DNA of 38,699 nucleotides from a virus, in IMG/VR virus record IMGVR_UViG_3300042562_000544, positions 1 to 38,699 of that record, one strand, 5' to 3'. The notes under the pieces are model-generated. The model saw only the letters and a list, made by a program, of their open reading frames with translations. It was not told the DNA's origin and did no database searches. Positions 5,499 to 12,472 of this stretch are shown in pieces (positions within the stretch are counted from its first letter, which is position 1; the number at the start of each line of letters is the position of its first letter). The position numbers and the translations under genes were made by a program.

Positions 5499-5677
5499 GC
5501 GTGAAAAAAAATACTAATAAATATGTTTGCGGATTCTGTATCACAAGTAACCATGACAAATGTAAAATAGAATCAATATATTTTGAGATCATAAACAAGT
5601 GTGAATGTTTCTGTCAGTCAATCAACTTTAGTGATCAGGTACGTGAACGCATGATTGAAGAACATTATGGCATGTAA
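5495..5677 (+). CDS. Small cysteine-rich (zinc-binding) protein
   Basis: 60 residues with CGFC, HDKC and CECFC, a probable two-zinc or zinc-ribbon fold. Starts at a GTG overlapping the preceding stop; GGAG lies 11 bases upstream. Last gene of the rightward operon, ending before the bidirectional terminator region. Function unknown. Confidence 0.6.
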   Translation: MSVKKNTNKYVCGFCITSNHDKCKIESIYFEIINKCECFCQSINFSDQVRERMIEEHYGM

Positions 5678-5697
5678 AACTAACATCACATATTAGT

Positions 5698-5763
5698 TTA
5701 GCATGGTTGTTGTGTCACAACAGTACCGTTACTGGTGCTGTTGTGGCATGTCAGCCATGCTAA
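5698..5763. terminator. Nested hairpin between convergent operons
   Basis: The outer stem TTAGCATGG (5698-5706) pairs with CCATGCTAA (5755-5763). The inner 12-bp stem CACAACAGTACC (5716-5727) pairs with 5734-5745 around loop GTTACT. The structure sits exactly where the rightward early operon and the leftward replication operon meet, and its last bases contain the stop codon of the gene at 5760. There is no strong T-run on either side, so it may stop transcription poorly by itself or act with antisense collision. Confidence 0.6.
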
Positions 5764-6380
5764 TCATGCCAAGCCCAAGGTGGCTCACCACCAAGACGTT
5801 CCACCAGCTTATCCATGATCCGTTCATCACGCCTACGCACTGTACGGTCAGAACAATCCAACCATGCAGCCATTTCCTGTAAAGTAAGACCACCGTTACG
5901 GTAATGATTCTCCAGAAACACACGATCCTTCTCGGGTAGTGAATAGAATGCTGAACGAACATCAGCAATCATGGCTAACCGATTGTTTCCTTCATTAGGT
6001 CGGCTAGATCCACGAACTTCACCACCATACACAGTCTCGCCACTAGTCCAGTCTTCCACATCAAAAATGTTTGGAATAATTTCCCGAATCATTTGTTGAG
6101 TGTAATAAAACACATCATTCCTATCGAAACCTGCACGTTTTTGACGTTCAACACGGATAATAGTTAAACAACGTTGTCGTGCAGCATTACGCAGCTTATT
6201 TTCCCCATGTTTACCTTCATCCCGCCACTCCATAATCTTGTGGGGATGTTCCAACATCCATAGGCAAGCATCACTAAACAAGTCATCGGATTCAATCATG
6301 TTTCTACCCGATTTCCATGCAGACATGGAACCTTGTCGTGCTAGTTTAATTTCTTTATCAGTCAACTCTATGGTTACCAC
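5760..6380 (-). CDS. Sigma-factor-like helix-turn-helix protein
   Basis: 206 residues. Residues about 145-195 (LPEKDRVFLENHY... LTLQEMAAWLDCSDRTVRRRDERIMDKL) match sigma70 region 4, with a helix-turn-helix. The segment near residues 30-45 (ESDDLFSDACLWML) resembles the D-L-x-Q-E-x start of region 2. It is probably a divergent sigma factor or sigma-like activator that redirects RNA polymerase, perhaps to late promoters. It is the last gene of its operon and overlaps the phosphoesterase gene by 7 bases. No promoter consensus can be derived by eye. Confidence 0.7.
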   Translation of the reverse strand: MVTIELTDKEIKLARQGSMSAWKSGRNMIESDDLFSDACLWMLEHPHKIMEWRDEGKHGENKLRNAARQRCLTIIRVERQKRAGFDRNDVFYYTQQMIREIIPNIFDVEDWTSGETVYGGEVRGSSRPNEGNNRLAMIADVRSAFYSLPEKDRVFLENHYRNGGLTLQEMAAWLDCSDRTVRRRDERIMDKLVERLGGEPPWAWHD

Positions 6381-7120
6381 GAGTATCGGTTGCCTTCCAC
6401 AATGAATGAACGGTTAGTGATAGGGACAGGCATGGGGGTGACGTTCCTCCCGTCCACATACAAGATACCGAACCCTTGCTGCCAGTTCGCTATACCTTTC
6501 GTATACTTTGCTTGCTTCAACTCCATCAAGTTACCTACTTCAAAACCCCACAAGGTACGGGTCAGTGTGCCACCCACACTAGTCGAATAAGGCTGTAAAC
6601 CTAGACGATGGGTATGTCCACACACTACAGATTTACCTGTCTTTTTGGCGAGTCCTTGCGCTGTCTGACCTGCCACTTGCGACACCCCAGCCTCATCACC
6701 ATGCAGTGCAACCCAACCTGGGGCAACCTTATCCCAACCATGCTTATGGAAAGTGATACCCAGATCGGGTAGGCGTAAGAAATTCTCTAACTCTAACTCA
6801 GGTAAACCCAGTAACCCTGGCGCGTTACGCATAACTTTATGAAACAACCTGTCAGTATGGTTAGACCTGATCATGTTGTTTACTTGCAGGTCACGCAACA
6901 CTTGCACTGTAGTGTCCCGATCCCTACCTATACTGCGTTCATATTCTAACGGAGTTCCCGCACTCCACCTCGAGACGGTCTGGAAGTCCATCTCGTCACC
7001 AATCGTAAGCACATCATCATCCTTGGCACGCATGTCAGTGATACATTGAGCCACTGCATCTACGGCTTTCCGATCATGTAACGGTACCTGTAAATCTGAT
7101 ACAACCCATACTCTTTTCAT
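6374..7120 (-). CDS. Calcineurin-like metallophosphoesterase
   Basis: 248 residues with the full metal-site series: D9-x-Q11, GD-x-x-D (41-45), NH (87-88), H140-G-D and GHTH (168-171). This family uses two metal ions to hydrolyse phosphodiesters. Phage members sit in replication regions and may act as nucleases or on nucleotides. The substrate is not readable from sequence. It overlaps the neighbouring genes at both ends by a few bases, showing tight translational coupling. Confidence 0.85.
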   Translation of the reverse strand: MKRVWVVSDLQVPLHDRKAVDAVAQCITDMRAKDDDVLTIGDEMDFQTVSRWSAGTPLEYERSIGRDRDTTVQVLRDLQVNNMIRSNHTDRLFHKVMRNAPGLLGLPELELENFLRLPDLGITFHKHGWDKVAPGWVALHGDEAGVSQVAGQTAQGLAKKTGKSVVCGHTHRLGLQPYSTSVGGTLTRTLWGFEVGNLMELKQAKYTKGIANWQQGFGILYVDGRNVTPMPVPITNRSFIVEGNRYSW

Positions 7121-7467
7121 TACATTCCTTCCAACTGTTTCAACCAGCGACTGATTTTAATGTCAAGGAAAGTAAGATAGTTCACTGCATCAGCAATCTC
7201 GTCCCGTAATTCTTTAGCAATCTGCACTGCAGTCATGTCCTCGAATGCTTGTGAAGATTCTTTAGAATAATCTAAGTGACCGACACCACTGATACGCAGT
7301 CTCGCATAGCCCGTAAATTTTTGTTGCGCTTCAGCAAGCTGTTCTGTTGTCATACCATACGGTTCGTGTTCAATGGGGGCACCTGTAAACGTATCGTACC
7401 CGAGTCCCGTTCCTGCTCCGTCACTATCAAACCCAGTGAAGTCAATGTTCTCAATAATTCCAGCCAT
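7120..7467 (-). CDS. Small replication-region protein, possibly MazG-like
   Basis: I start it at the ATG at 7467 (MAGIIENIDF; 115 residues), which has GGGA close upstream and does not overlap the primase gene; the open frame extends to 7548. The C-terminal helix pair contains E-L-R-D-E-I-A-D-A-V-N-Y-L, which resembles the E-x-x-D half of all-alpha NTP pyrophosphatases (MazG type). A matching first E-x-x-E motif is not convincing. The assignment is tentative; a nucleotide-pool role would fit its place beside the primase. Confidence 0.5.
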   Translation of the reverse strand: MAGIIENIDFTGFDSDGAGTGLGYDTFTGAPIEHEPYGMTTEQLAEAQQKFTGYARLRISGVGHLDYSKESSQAFEDMTAVQIAKELRDEIADAVNYLTFLDIKISRWLKQLEGM

Positions 7468-7492
7468 GTTTCCCGATCCGTAACCATTCACA

Positions 7493-8110
7493 TCAAACCC
7501 CAATCCTTTTACGTACACCTTCTGCCCCCTCGGACAGAAAGACATCATTCACATCCATACCGTCAGGCATAGACACTACTACCGCTACATCTATTGCTTG
7601 CATAATCTTTTTACCAAGATCTTTACCAGCCTGATCACCATCAGTGAGAACAAACACGGTACGGTAATCTTGGAAAGCCCTCGAGTACCAACCTTTCCAA
7701 CCGTTAACCCCAGGCATACCTACGGCAGGTATACCACACATGGAATGGGTTATCATCGTGTCTATTTCACCTTCACATATGGCAATGAAGTCACTGTCGA
7801 TAGCGAAAGCTGGCACGTTATACATGTGCTGTTCCGCACCTGATCTAGACAAATATTTAGGTGACTGTTCAGCAGTGATAGCCCTGAACCTAATGTCCAC
7901 TACACCTGTCGGTGTCACATACGGTATGGCTAAACGTCCACGCATATCTTCATGCCCTATCATCGGCTCGTGCACGTAACCTAGACGGTGTGTACTTGCC
8001 GCGTCTTTGCTGATACCGCGACCCGTCAGATACCGTGCTGCCTCGTCTAGTTGCACTTGATACGCGCTTGTCGCTACTTCCAGTGAGTTCCTCGCATCTT
8101 GCGACAGCAT
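7493..8110 (-). CDS. Primase TOPRIM half (DnaG-type)
   Basis: The sequence D-E-A-A-R-Y-L-T-G-R-G-I-S then H-R-L-G-Y-V is the standard entry to the DnaG catalytic core. CEGEIDTM and LTDGDQAG are the two TOPRIM metal-binding motifs (E and D-x-D). I use the ATG at 8110 because GGAG lies 7 bases upstream; the frame is open to 8170. It lacks a zinc-binding domain, which is encoded in the overlapping gene 7950-8330 in another frame. A +1 shift would join the two into a classical primase of about 225 residues or more. No helicase-binding domain follows. Confidence 0.8.
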   Translation of the reverse strand: MLSQDARNSLEVATSAYQVQLDEAARYLTGRGISKDAASTHRLGYVHEPMIGHEDMRGRLAIPYVTPTGVVDIRFRAITAEQSPKYLSRSGAEQHMYNVPAFAIDSDFIAICEGEIDTMITHSMCGIPAVGMPGVNGWKGWYSRAFQDYRTVFVLTDGDQAGKDLGKKIMQAIDVAVVVSMPDGMDVNDVFLSEGAEGVRKRIGV

Positions 8111-8330
8111 CCCTATACTCCAATCGTTCATAATATTTAACAACTTCGATAGCGTCACCCGCGAAATCACAGGCTAAACATTTAACTTGCCCTGCTTCAC
8201 TGTTAATCCTGCAACTAGCATGAGAGTCACTGTGTGCACCACATTTAATTGACTGCCACACCCCTCTCGCTGGGGGTAAAGTCCACCCGTAATGTTCAAG
8301 TACAGGCCAAAGATCGAATCGTGCGGTCAC
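7950..8330 (-). CDS. Primase zinc-finger half (CHC2 domain)
   Basis: 126 residues. C30-x2-H33 and C51-x2-C54 form the CHC2 zinc site of DnaG-type primases, followed by the usual G-D-A-I-E-V-V helix. After about residue 85 the sequence turns into a Ser/Arg-rich tail with no primase likeness, while the neighbouring frame picks up the primase sequence at the same place. So the last 40 residues are probably a by-product of the overlap. Either two proteins assemble, or ribosomal frameshifting or a sequencing error is involved. Confidence 0.8.
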   Translation of the reverse strand: MTARFDLWPVLEHYGWTLPPARGVWQSIKCGAHSDSHASCRINSEAGQVKCLACDFAGDAIEVVKYYERLEYRDAVARCEELTGSSDKRVSSATRRGSTVSDGSRYQQRRGKYTPSRLRARADDRA

Positions 8331-8689
8331 GTTAAACCGTTCCAGCGCAACAAGTTTTGCAAGGTTTCTTGGCTCATCATTACTACTGCACCACTAGGGT
8401 TAGTGCCACGGGTTTTCCGCACCACGATACCGTATGTGGGCACATCATATTTCTGTGTGTAATGTTCAGATTCAATGTCTGCTTCACGTAACCACTGTAG
8501 CACATCATTGGCTTTAACATTCTTCGCCTCGACCACAACAACATGATTGTTTTTTAATTCTATAGCGATATCACCGATGTCTTTCGCCCCTGCACGGGGT
8601 AGACGGCGTGCCTTGAATCCTTCCATGTTGTAATAGTTTTCAAGGTCGGCTTCCCACAGTGATCCTTTACGTTTATTTTGTGCACTCAC
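8327..8689 (-). CDS. Holliday-junction-resolvase-like nuclease (PD-(D/E)XK, Hjc-like)
   Basis: 120 residues. K8-G-S...E13 at the N-terminus, G-D40-I, and E54-A-K56 reproduce the E...D...E-x-K site of the archaeal-type Hjc and related endonucleases. R28-R-L-P-R matches the basic patch between them. It would resolve branched DNA before packaging. The stop and start codons overlap those of its neighbours by four bases on both sides, so it is translated with the primase and the ATPase genes. Confidence 0.75.
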   Translation of the reverse strand: MSAQNKRKGSLWEADLENYYNMEGFKARRLPRAGAKDIGDIAIELKNNHVVVVEAKNVKANDVLQWLREADIESEHYTQKYDVPTYGIVVRKTRGTNPSGAVVMMSQETLQNLLRWNGLT

Positions 8690-9468
8690 GCACCCACATC
8701 CTTAAGTTGCATAACTTCAGGATAGTAATCCATCCACACTGCAGTCTTACCAGTAGGATCAGCTTTACCGTAACGATTCTTCACTGCCGCAGCAGCCATA
8801 AGGTTAGGTTGGGAAGACGATAACGTCACAATCAGTGACGGTACTTGAGCAATCTTTCCATGCAACGCTGACCTAGGTGGACACGGGTAGCCTTCAAACG
8901 CTTCACTCGTGTGATGTAGAATAAGGAACGCTGCATTAGTTTCCCTAGCCCACCATTTAACTTCACGCATCAGTGAACGCAGGCTAGAAAACTCGTCACC
9001 ACTATCATGGGTTACATCCACGGCATTATCAATTATGATAAGTTCAGGATCACTACCTTGCAATTCCCGATACACACTAATCTCATCCTCGAGATCATTC
9101 AATGTGGGACTAGCATCAAACATCCACCTTATGTGGCTAATGTTTTCTTTCAACAATCCACTAGCCCATTCAGGGTTCGTAGTCATAGCATCCTCCACTT
9201 CAGACTGACGGATACCTGTCACCATGGAGAGGGAACGGATAGCCATAGTGGATTCGTGACTGTCAGCACTAGCATATAGTGTGGGTACACCAGCTTTGAT
9301 TGCTATCGCTAAAGCGACAGTGGATTTACCTGCACCTGGTGGTCCCGCAATCATGGATACTTCACCACGGCGAATACTAATGTTGTTGTCTGTCCAAGTT
9401 TTGAATGGGCTAGGTACACTCATCGTGTTTTTTTTGATGGAACGTACTGCCCTGTCTAGGCTTCTCAT
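8686..9468 (-). CDS. RecA/DnaB-like ATPase (replicative helicase core)
   Basis: 260 residues. Walker A GPPGAGKST (42-50) and Walker B LIIIDNAVD (143-151). A serine/histidine stretch (ILHHTSE) resembles the H-loop region of the DnaB/RepA family. The whole protein is a single RecA-like domain without the DnaB N-terminal collar. It most likely unwinds the fork or loads the machinery together with the primase encoded next to it. Recombinase activity (RecA/Sak4-like) is an alternative. The ATG at 9468 has only a weak ribosome-binding site; a second in-frame ATG lies 15 codons inside. Confidence 0.75.
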   Translation of the reverse strand: MRSLDRAVRSIKKNTMSVPSPFKTWTDNNISIRRGEVSMIAGPPGAGKSTVALAIAIKAGVPTLYASADSHESTMAIRSLSMVTGIRQSEVEDAMTTNPEWASGLLKENISHIRWMFDASPTLNDLEDEISVYRELQGSDPELIIIDNAVDVTHDSGDEFSSLRSLMREVKWWARETNAAFLILHHTSEAFEGYPCPPRSALHGKIAQVPSLIVTLSSSQPNLMAAAAVKNRYGKADPTGKTAVWMDYYPEVMQLKDVGA

Positions 9469-9488
9469 GTGCTAATCCAATCATGTAA

Positions 9489-9532
9489 TTAGTGTGGGCA
9501 GGCTGCTTCCCTTTTCAACCCACCCACACTAA
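9489..9532 (-). promoter_or_regulatory. Intergenic 10-bp stem-loop upstream of the helicase gene
   Basis: TTAGTGTGGG (9489-9498) and CCCACACTAA (9523-9532) are exact inverted repeats around a 24-base loop. It separates the gene ending at 9539 from the ATPase start at 9468 and lacks a T-run in either direction. It could protect or modulate the mRNA. Confidence 0.45.
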
Positions 9533-9538
9533 ACCTAG

Positions 9539-9973
9539 TTATGCAGGGAAATTATTCCATGCAGGGGTGCCACGGGTAACGAATTCTGCTTTGCATTGAT
9601 CCGGTGTATCTTTAGGGGTTGGACAGAACCAACCACGCCAAGGACCTTTAGCACTAGAACCAGTCCTAGCAGTACGTGGACCGTGTACGCATGACGGCAC
9701 TGTAGCGTTCTGGAAAGACGGTACAACAGCAGGTGTTGGGGCTTCCCATCCTCCCTGACTAGTGTCAGGAATATCTGCCACCGTAGCGGGAGGCACAGTC
9801 AACGGACTAGCATGACCTGCAGCCTTGGCGAGTGCTACTGCTTCAGCATCTTTCGACAAGTCAGCAATCAACTCGTCCCGTGCCGCTTGATATTCTTCCA
9901 TCGTGTACCCTTGAATAGTTCGCAGGGCATCAAGAACTTTCACAGTCAACTTGTGTCGAGGTTCAGTATTCAT
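9539..9973 (-). CDS. Replication-region protein with C-terminal zinc-ribbon-like domain
   Basis: 144 residues. The first 60 residues look helical; a Pro/Thr/Val-rich linker follows (about 58-95). The C-terminal part has C-V-H-G, then K-G-P-W-R-G-W-F-C and Q-C, a C/H-rich pattern that recurs at the ends of actinophage proteins near replication genes. It could bind DNA or zinc; I do not assign an activity. Shares its boundary base with the next gene. Confidence 0.6.
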   Translation of the reverse strand: MNTEPRHKLTVKVLDALRTIQGYTMEEYQAARDELIADLSKDAEAVALAKAAGHASPLTVPPATVADIPDTSQGGWEAPTPAVVPSFQNATVPSCVHGPRTARTGSSAKGPWRGWFCPTPKDTPDQCKAEFVTRGTPAWNNFPA

Positions 9974-10197
9974 TACTTGTTACCTTTCTTTTTCGTTTTA
10001 ACGTTTGCTTTCAAATATTCTAGATCCATTTCGTGTGCTTCCGCAGTAATATCCAGGAACGCTACACGGTTATGTAGTTTATTGCTTTGCGATTCCATGA
10101 GATCCATAACTTGATTGAGTCTGTCCAGCTCGAACTCTAGAGTGTACAGCCAAGATTCAAGATTGCTTTGTCTTTCCTTCAATCTTTTATTAAACAT
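9973..10197 (-). CDS. Small coiled-coil protein
   Basis: 74 residues, charged and heptad-like throughout (LESWLYTLEFELDRLNQVM), ending in a lysine-rich tail (KTKKKGNK). Probably an oligomerising helix. It overlaps the nuclease gene by 8 bases and abuts the next gene, so it belongs to the same translation unit. Function unknown. Confidence 0.6.
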   Translation of the reverse strand: MFNKRLKERQSNLESWLYTLEFELDRLNQVMDLMESQSNKLHNRVAFLDITAEAHEMDLEYLKANVKTKKKGNK

Positions 10198-10867
10198 TAA
10201 CCACCCCTAAATCAGACCTGAAATCAGGTGCGTATTTTGTGTTACCTGAATAAGCATAGCATGATTCTTTCACGCCACAAGTATTACACATCATAGTCAT
10301 GTTGGGTACAAACAGTTCCTGATCAATACTTTTCTTAACATCCCGCATCCAACGGGCAACCATGTCTTCACCATAAAACGTAAGGTCATACACGGTGTCG
10401 AGAGTGCCACCACGAGACATCCAGTAGGCACCAAAATTCGGTGCGATACCGAACTGTTCCTGTAAAGCTAACCGATACACAGCCAACTGTAACCCCGACT
10501 TGGGTGGTTGACCTGTCTTCAAATCAACAATAATGGTTTCACCTGTCTGCACATCAACCATGATCCGGTCAATGTAGGCTTTCAGAATCACACCACCAGG
10601 TAACGGAACGTTGATACCAAGTTCGACTGCTGGGTTACCTTCAGGGGTAGTCCAAATGTCTAACTGTGGATTAGTCATACGCCAGTTGTACCAGTTGTGC
10701 ACCATGGTGGGTCCTTCACTCAACCACCAAGACTTGTCTTCCTTGTTAGGATATTTCTTTGATACCCTGCCACCTACACGCCAAGGCTTGTCACCTAGTT
10801 CGGTTTCTTTCTGGGCAACATAATCGTGGAATGCTGCAAGACCAGCATCGTATGCTATGCCGCTCAT
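10190..10867 (-). CDS. Cas4/RecB-like nuclease, catalytic and C-terminal part
   Basis: 225 residues. D100 (A-Y-I-D), D115-L-K117 and Q127-x3-Y131 form the PD-(D/E)XK motifs II, III and the QxxxY motif of RecB-family nucleases. C194-x2-C197-x5-C203 supplies three of the four cysteines that bind the [4Fe-4S] cluster in Cas4 and AddB. The fourth cysteine and the motif I histidine are in the upstream protein (10864-11091). Starts in an ATGA overlap with that gene. Expected role: 5'-3' processing of DNA ends during replication or recombination. Confidence 0.8.
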   Translation of the reverse strand: MSGIAYDAGLAAFHDYVAQKETELGDKPWRVGGRVSKKYPNKEDKSWWLSEGPTMVHNWYNWRMTNPQLDIWTTPEGNPAVELGINVPLPGGVILKAYIDRIMVDVQTGETIIVDLKTGQPPKSGLQLAVYRLALQEQFGIAPNFGAYWMSRGGTLDTVYDLTFYGEDMVARWMRDVKKSIDQELFVPNMTMMCNTCGVKESCYAYSGNTKYAPDFRSDLGVVNV

Positions 10868-11091
10868 GCCCGACCTGCCTCTGCCAATAGTTGAAGGTCG
10901 ATAGCATCTGCTGCAGCATGCACTGCACTACCACCGACAAGGTACCATGCTGGGTCTTCATCAAGTTTCAGGACACGTGTGAGCCTGTACTTTTCTCCAC
11001 AACTCAAGAAGGTTGTGAACTGGGAGTAGCTTAAATATTCTGGTTTCTGTTGTTCATTCATGTATTGACTGTGACAGAAATATTTGGGCAT
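10864..11091 (-). CDS. Cas4/RecB-like nuclease, N-terminal part
   Basis: Up to 75 residues. Y-L-S-Y-S-Q-F... S-C31-G-E-K-Y and G-G-S-A-V-H58 are the N-terminal motif, first cluster cysteine and motif I histidine of the PDDEXK_1/Cas4 family, which normally precede the catalytic core in one chain of about 250-300 residues. Here the chain stops at the ATGA overlap with the core gene. The start is uncertain: ATG at 11091 or at 11061, neither with a good ribosome-binding site, so a leaderless mRNA is possible. TTGACA lies on the minus strand at 11096-11091 without a clear -10 element. Confidence 0.7.
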   Translation of the reverse strand: MPKYFCHSQYMNEQQKPEYLSYSQFTTFLSCGEKYRLTRVLKLDEDPAWYLVGGSAVHAAADAIDLQLLAEAGRA

Positions 11092-11100
11092 GTCAAGGGG

Positions 11101-11354
11101 GACACGCTGGCGTGTCGTGGTTTGTGCTGTCAGTGGATTGTGGTAGGTTTATCGGGCGCGAAAGCGTGGGGCGGAAACTCCATTGACGGGCGAAGGCACA
11201 TGTCTGAGAGTTTCCCTATCCTACTACGAGTTTAAAATCGTGGGGGGTAGGGGGGCGTTTCTCTTTTCAGGGTTCAGGCAGGGAGCGAGGCTTAACCGAG
11301 CGACCTGTATAGATACTACTTATAGTTAGGGTTTATAAACTGTTTATGTGTAGT
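11101..11354 (+). ncRNA. Candidate structured RNA between the replication and lysis operons
   Basis: There is no protein gene in 11092-11508. The plus strand shows a series of helices: GACACG/CGTGTC (11101-11116, loop CTGG); GCGC-GAAA-GCGT (11156-11167), a GNRA tetraloop; GGAAACTC (11173-11180) with GAGTTTCC (11208-11215); CCTAC/GTAGG enclosing ACGA/TCGT (11220-11251). The last is 11279-11307, in which CAGG/CCTG and GG/CC flank two identical GAGCGA segments that would form tandem sheared G-A pairs around G-C pairs. The GNRA loop and tandem GA pairs exist only in the plus-strand RNA. A plus-strand terminator follows (11355-11380). A weak promoter (TTGTGC at 11122, TAGGTT at 11144) is possible. 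No known RNA family is recognised. Confidence 0.5.
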
Positions 11355-11380
11355 GATACGGTAAACCGTATCTTTATTTT
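11355..11380 (+). terminator. Plus-strand intrinsic terminator of the candidate RNA
   Basis: GATACGG (11355-11361), loop TAAA, CCGTATC (11366-11372), directly followed by TTTATTTT on the plus strand. The minus strand has no T-run here. There is no plus-strand protein gene to its left until 5677, behind another terminator, so it implies a separate plus-strand transcript in this gap. Confidence 0.6.
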
Positions 11381-11386
11381 AGACAC

Positions 11387-11430
11387 AAAAAAGCCCCCCT
11401 ACACCGGATGATACCAGCATAGGGGGGTTA
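11387..11430 (-). terminator. Intrinsic terminator of the late operon
   Basis: Minus strand: stem of 8 G-C-rich pairs (CCCCCCTA with TAGGGGGG, plus-strand 11394-11401 and 11420-11427), then six T residues (plus-strand A-run 11387-11392). It lies about 80 bases beyond the endolysin stop and ends the roughly 27-kb late transcript. Confidence 0.8.
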
Positions 11431-11508
11431 ACGTCTGTATTGTGCCTTAAAAGCCTGTCTATAGGGCTTCCTGTGGCATGCTTTACAAGGGTTTAAGGCG
11501 GTTGTAAC

Positions 11509-12009
11509 CTACTTCTTTCTAATATTACCTGAAGCAGTGATACCGAGGCGTAGCATTTCCCGCTTCACAGCATTCACATCAGGCTTCACAATCACCAGGT
11601 GCATGGGGTCATAGAAGTTTTTCCAATCACCACCCCATTCAAGCAACTTATATTTCTTCAACAGTTTCCGCATAGCGAGAGCCTTCACAGGATGCTTCAC
11701 CCACCACACGTTCGACTTCGACTGACTGCCTTCTTTCGTAGCATTCAAATCGATAGCAACACCACCACAATGGTCACTGATCTTCGAGCTGGCATTACCT
11801 TTACGAGGCTCAGTCCAAGCCCAATCATCAAACGTACCCACATCGATAGGCGCAATCAACTTGTGATATTCACTAGCGAAAGCAATCAGGTACGGTCCAA
11901 CATCTTTCCGTAACCGCATCTTCCGTTTCGTGCCAGGGACAGTAAACAATTTTAGTCGCTCATCCGACATGTTAGGTATAACATCCCAACCGTTAATTGT
12001 TTTAGCCAT
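11509..12009 (-). CDS. Endolysin, M15 (VanY/D-Ala-D-Ala carboxypeptidase-like) peptidase
   Basis: 166 residues. S78-D-H80-C-G-G-x-A-x-D87 is the M15 motif SxHxxGxAxD; E124-W-G-G-D128 and H137 (P-M-H-L) complete the zinc site and catalytic acid. M15 endolysins cut the peptide part of peptidoglycan. No signal peptide and no wall-binding domain, so release depends on the membrane proteins encoded just upstream (overlapping by one base). Last gene of the late operon. Confidence 0.88.
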   Translation of the reverse strand: MAKTINGWDVIPNMSDERLKLFTVPGTKRKMRLRKDVGPYLIAFASEYHKLIAPIDVGTFDDWAWTEPRKGNASSKISDHCGGVAIDLNATKEGSQSKSNVWWVKHPVKALAMRKLLKKYKLLEWGGDWKNFYDPMHLVIVKPDVNAVKREMLRLGITASGNIRKK

Positions 12010-12227
12010 TACTTGCTACCTTTACCAAACCGAGGATTCTCACCATTCAAATAATCAATCAACACAACAATAGCTGGAGGTAAAGCAACCACAAGGACAG
12101 TAGGTAAACCGAACCCTGCAATATTATCCACCGCATACGTTAACGCTGTGGCAGCGAAAATCTTTGCGGCAACACCAACAGGGTGATCGTTAATAAACGA
12201 CATTAAATCTTTCCAAGAATTACTCAA
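12009..12227 (-). CDS. Putative holin
   Basis: 72 residues with two hydrophobic segments (about 17-34 and 42-57), short charged ends and a basic C-terminus (RFGKGSK). It lies between the endolysin and another small membrane protein, the usual holin position. Overlaps both neighbours by one to four bases. Holin function is inferred from size, topology and position. Confidence 0.7.
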   Translation of the reverse strand: MSNSWKDLMSFINDHPVGVAAKIFAATALTYAVDNIAGFGLPTVLVVALPPAIVVLIDYLNGENPRFGKGSK

Positions 12228-12472
12228 CGTAAATCCTCCATATCATCTTCCAACTGTATAACAGACTTCTTCAAAATCTTTACATCATCAGCCAACGAAT
12301 CAACTTTACTATGCAAATCCGACAGGGACTTACCACCGTTAGTGTTCGGCTGAATCTGATAGGTTGCTTCCTTAATTTTCTGGTTAATCCACCAACCCAG
12401 TGAACCCAAAAGAATACCCACAATCGTCAAAGAAGTGAGAACAAGACCAGCAGTTTCAACAGGAGTCATCAC
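12224..12472 (-). CDS. Membrane protein with coiled-coil tail (DUF2746-like)
   Basis: 82 residues: one transmembrane helix (about 8-28) followed by a long heptad-rich segment (D-L-H-S-K-V-D-S-L-A...). Resembles the DUF2746 type of actinophage lysis-cassette proteins (the G-G-K-S-L junction). It may be a second holin, an antiholin or a regulator of the putative holin. Overlaps the tail-protein gene and the holin gene by four bases each. Confidence 0.65.
   Translation of the reverse strand: MMTPVETAGLVLTSLTIVGILLGSLGWWINQKIKEATYQIQPNTNGGKSLSDLHSKVDSLADDVKILKKSVIQLEDDMEDLR

Noticed and set aside
11050-11235. 61-residue plus-strand frame in the 11.1-kb gap
   Set aside because: No ribosome-binding site, odd composition, overlaps the nuclease start in antisense and part of the RNA helices.
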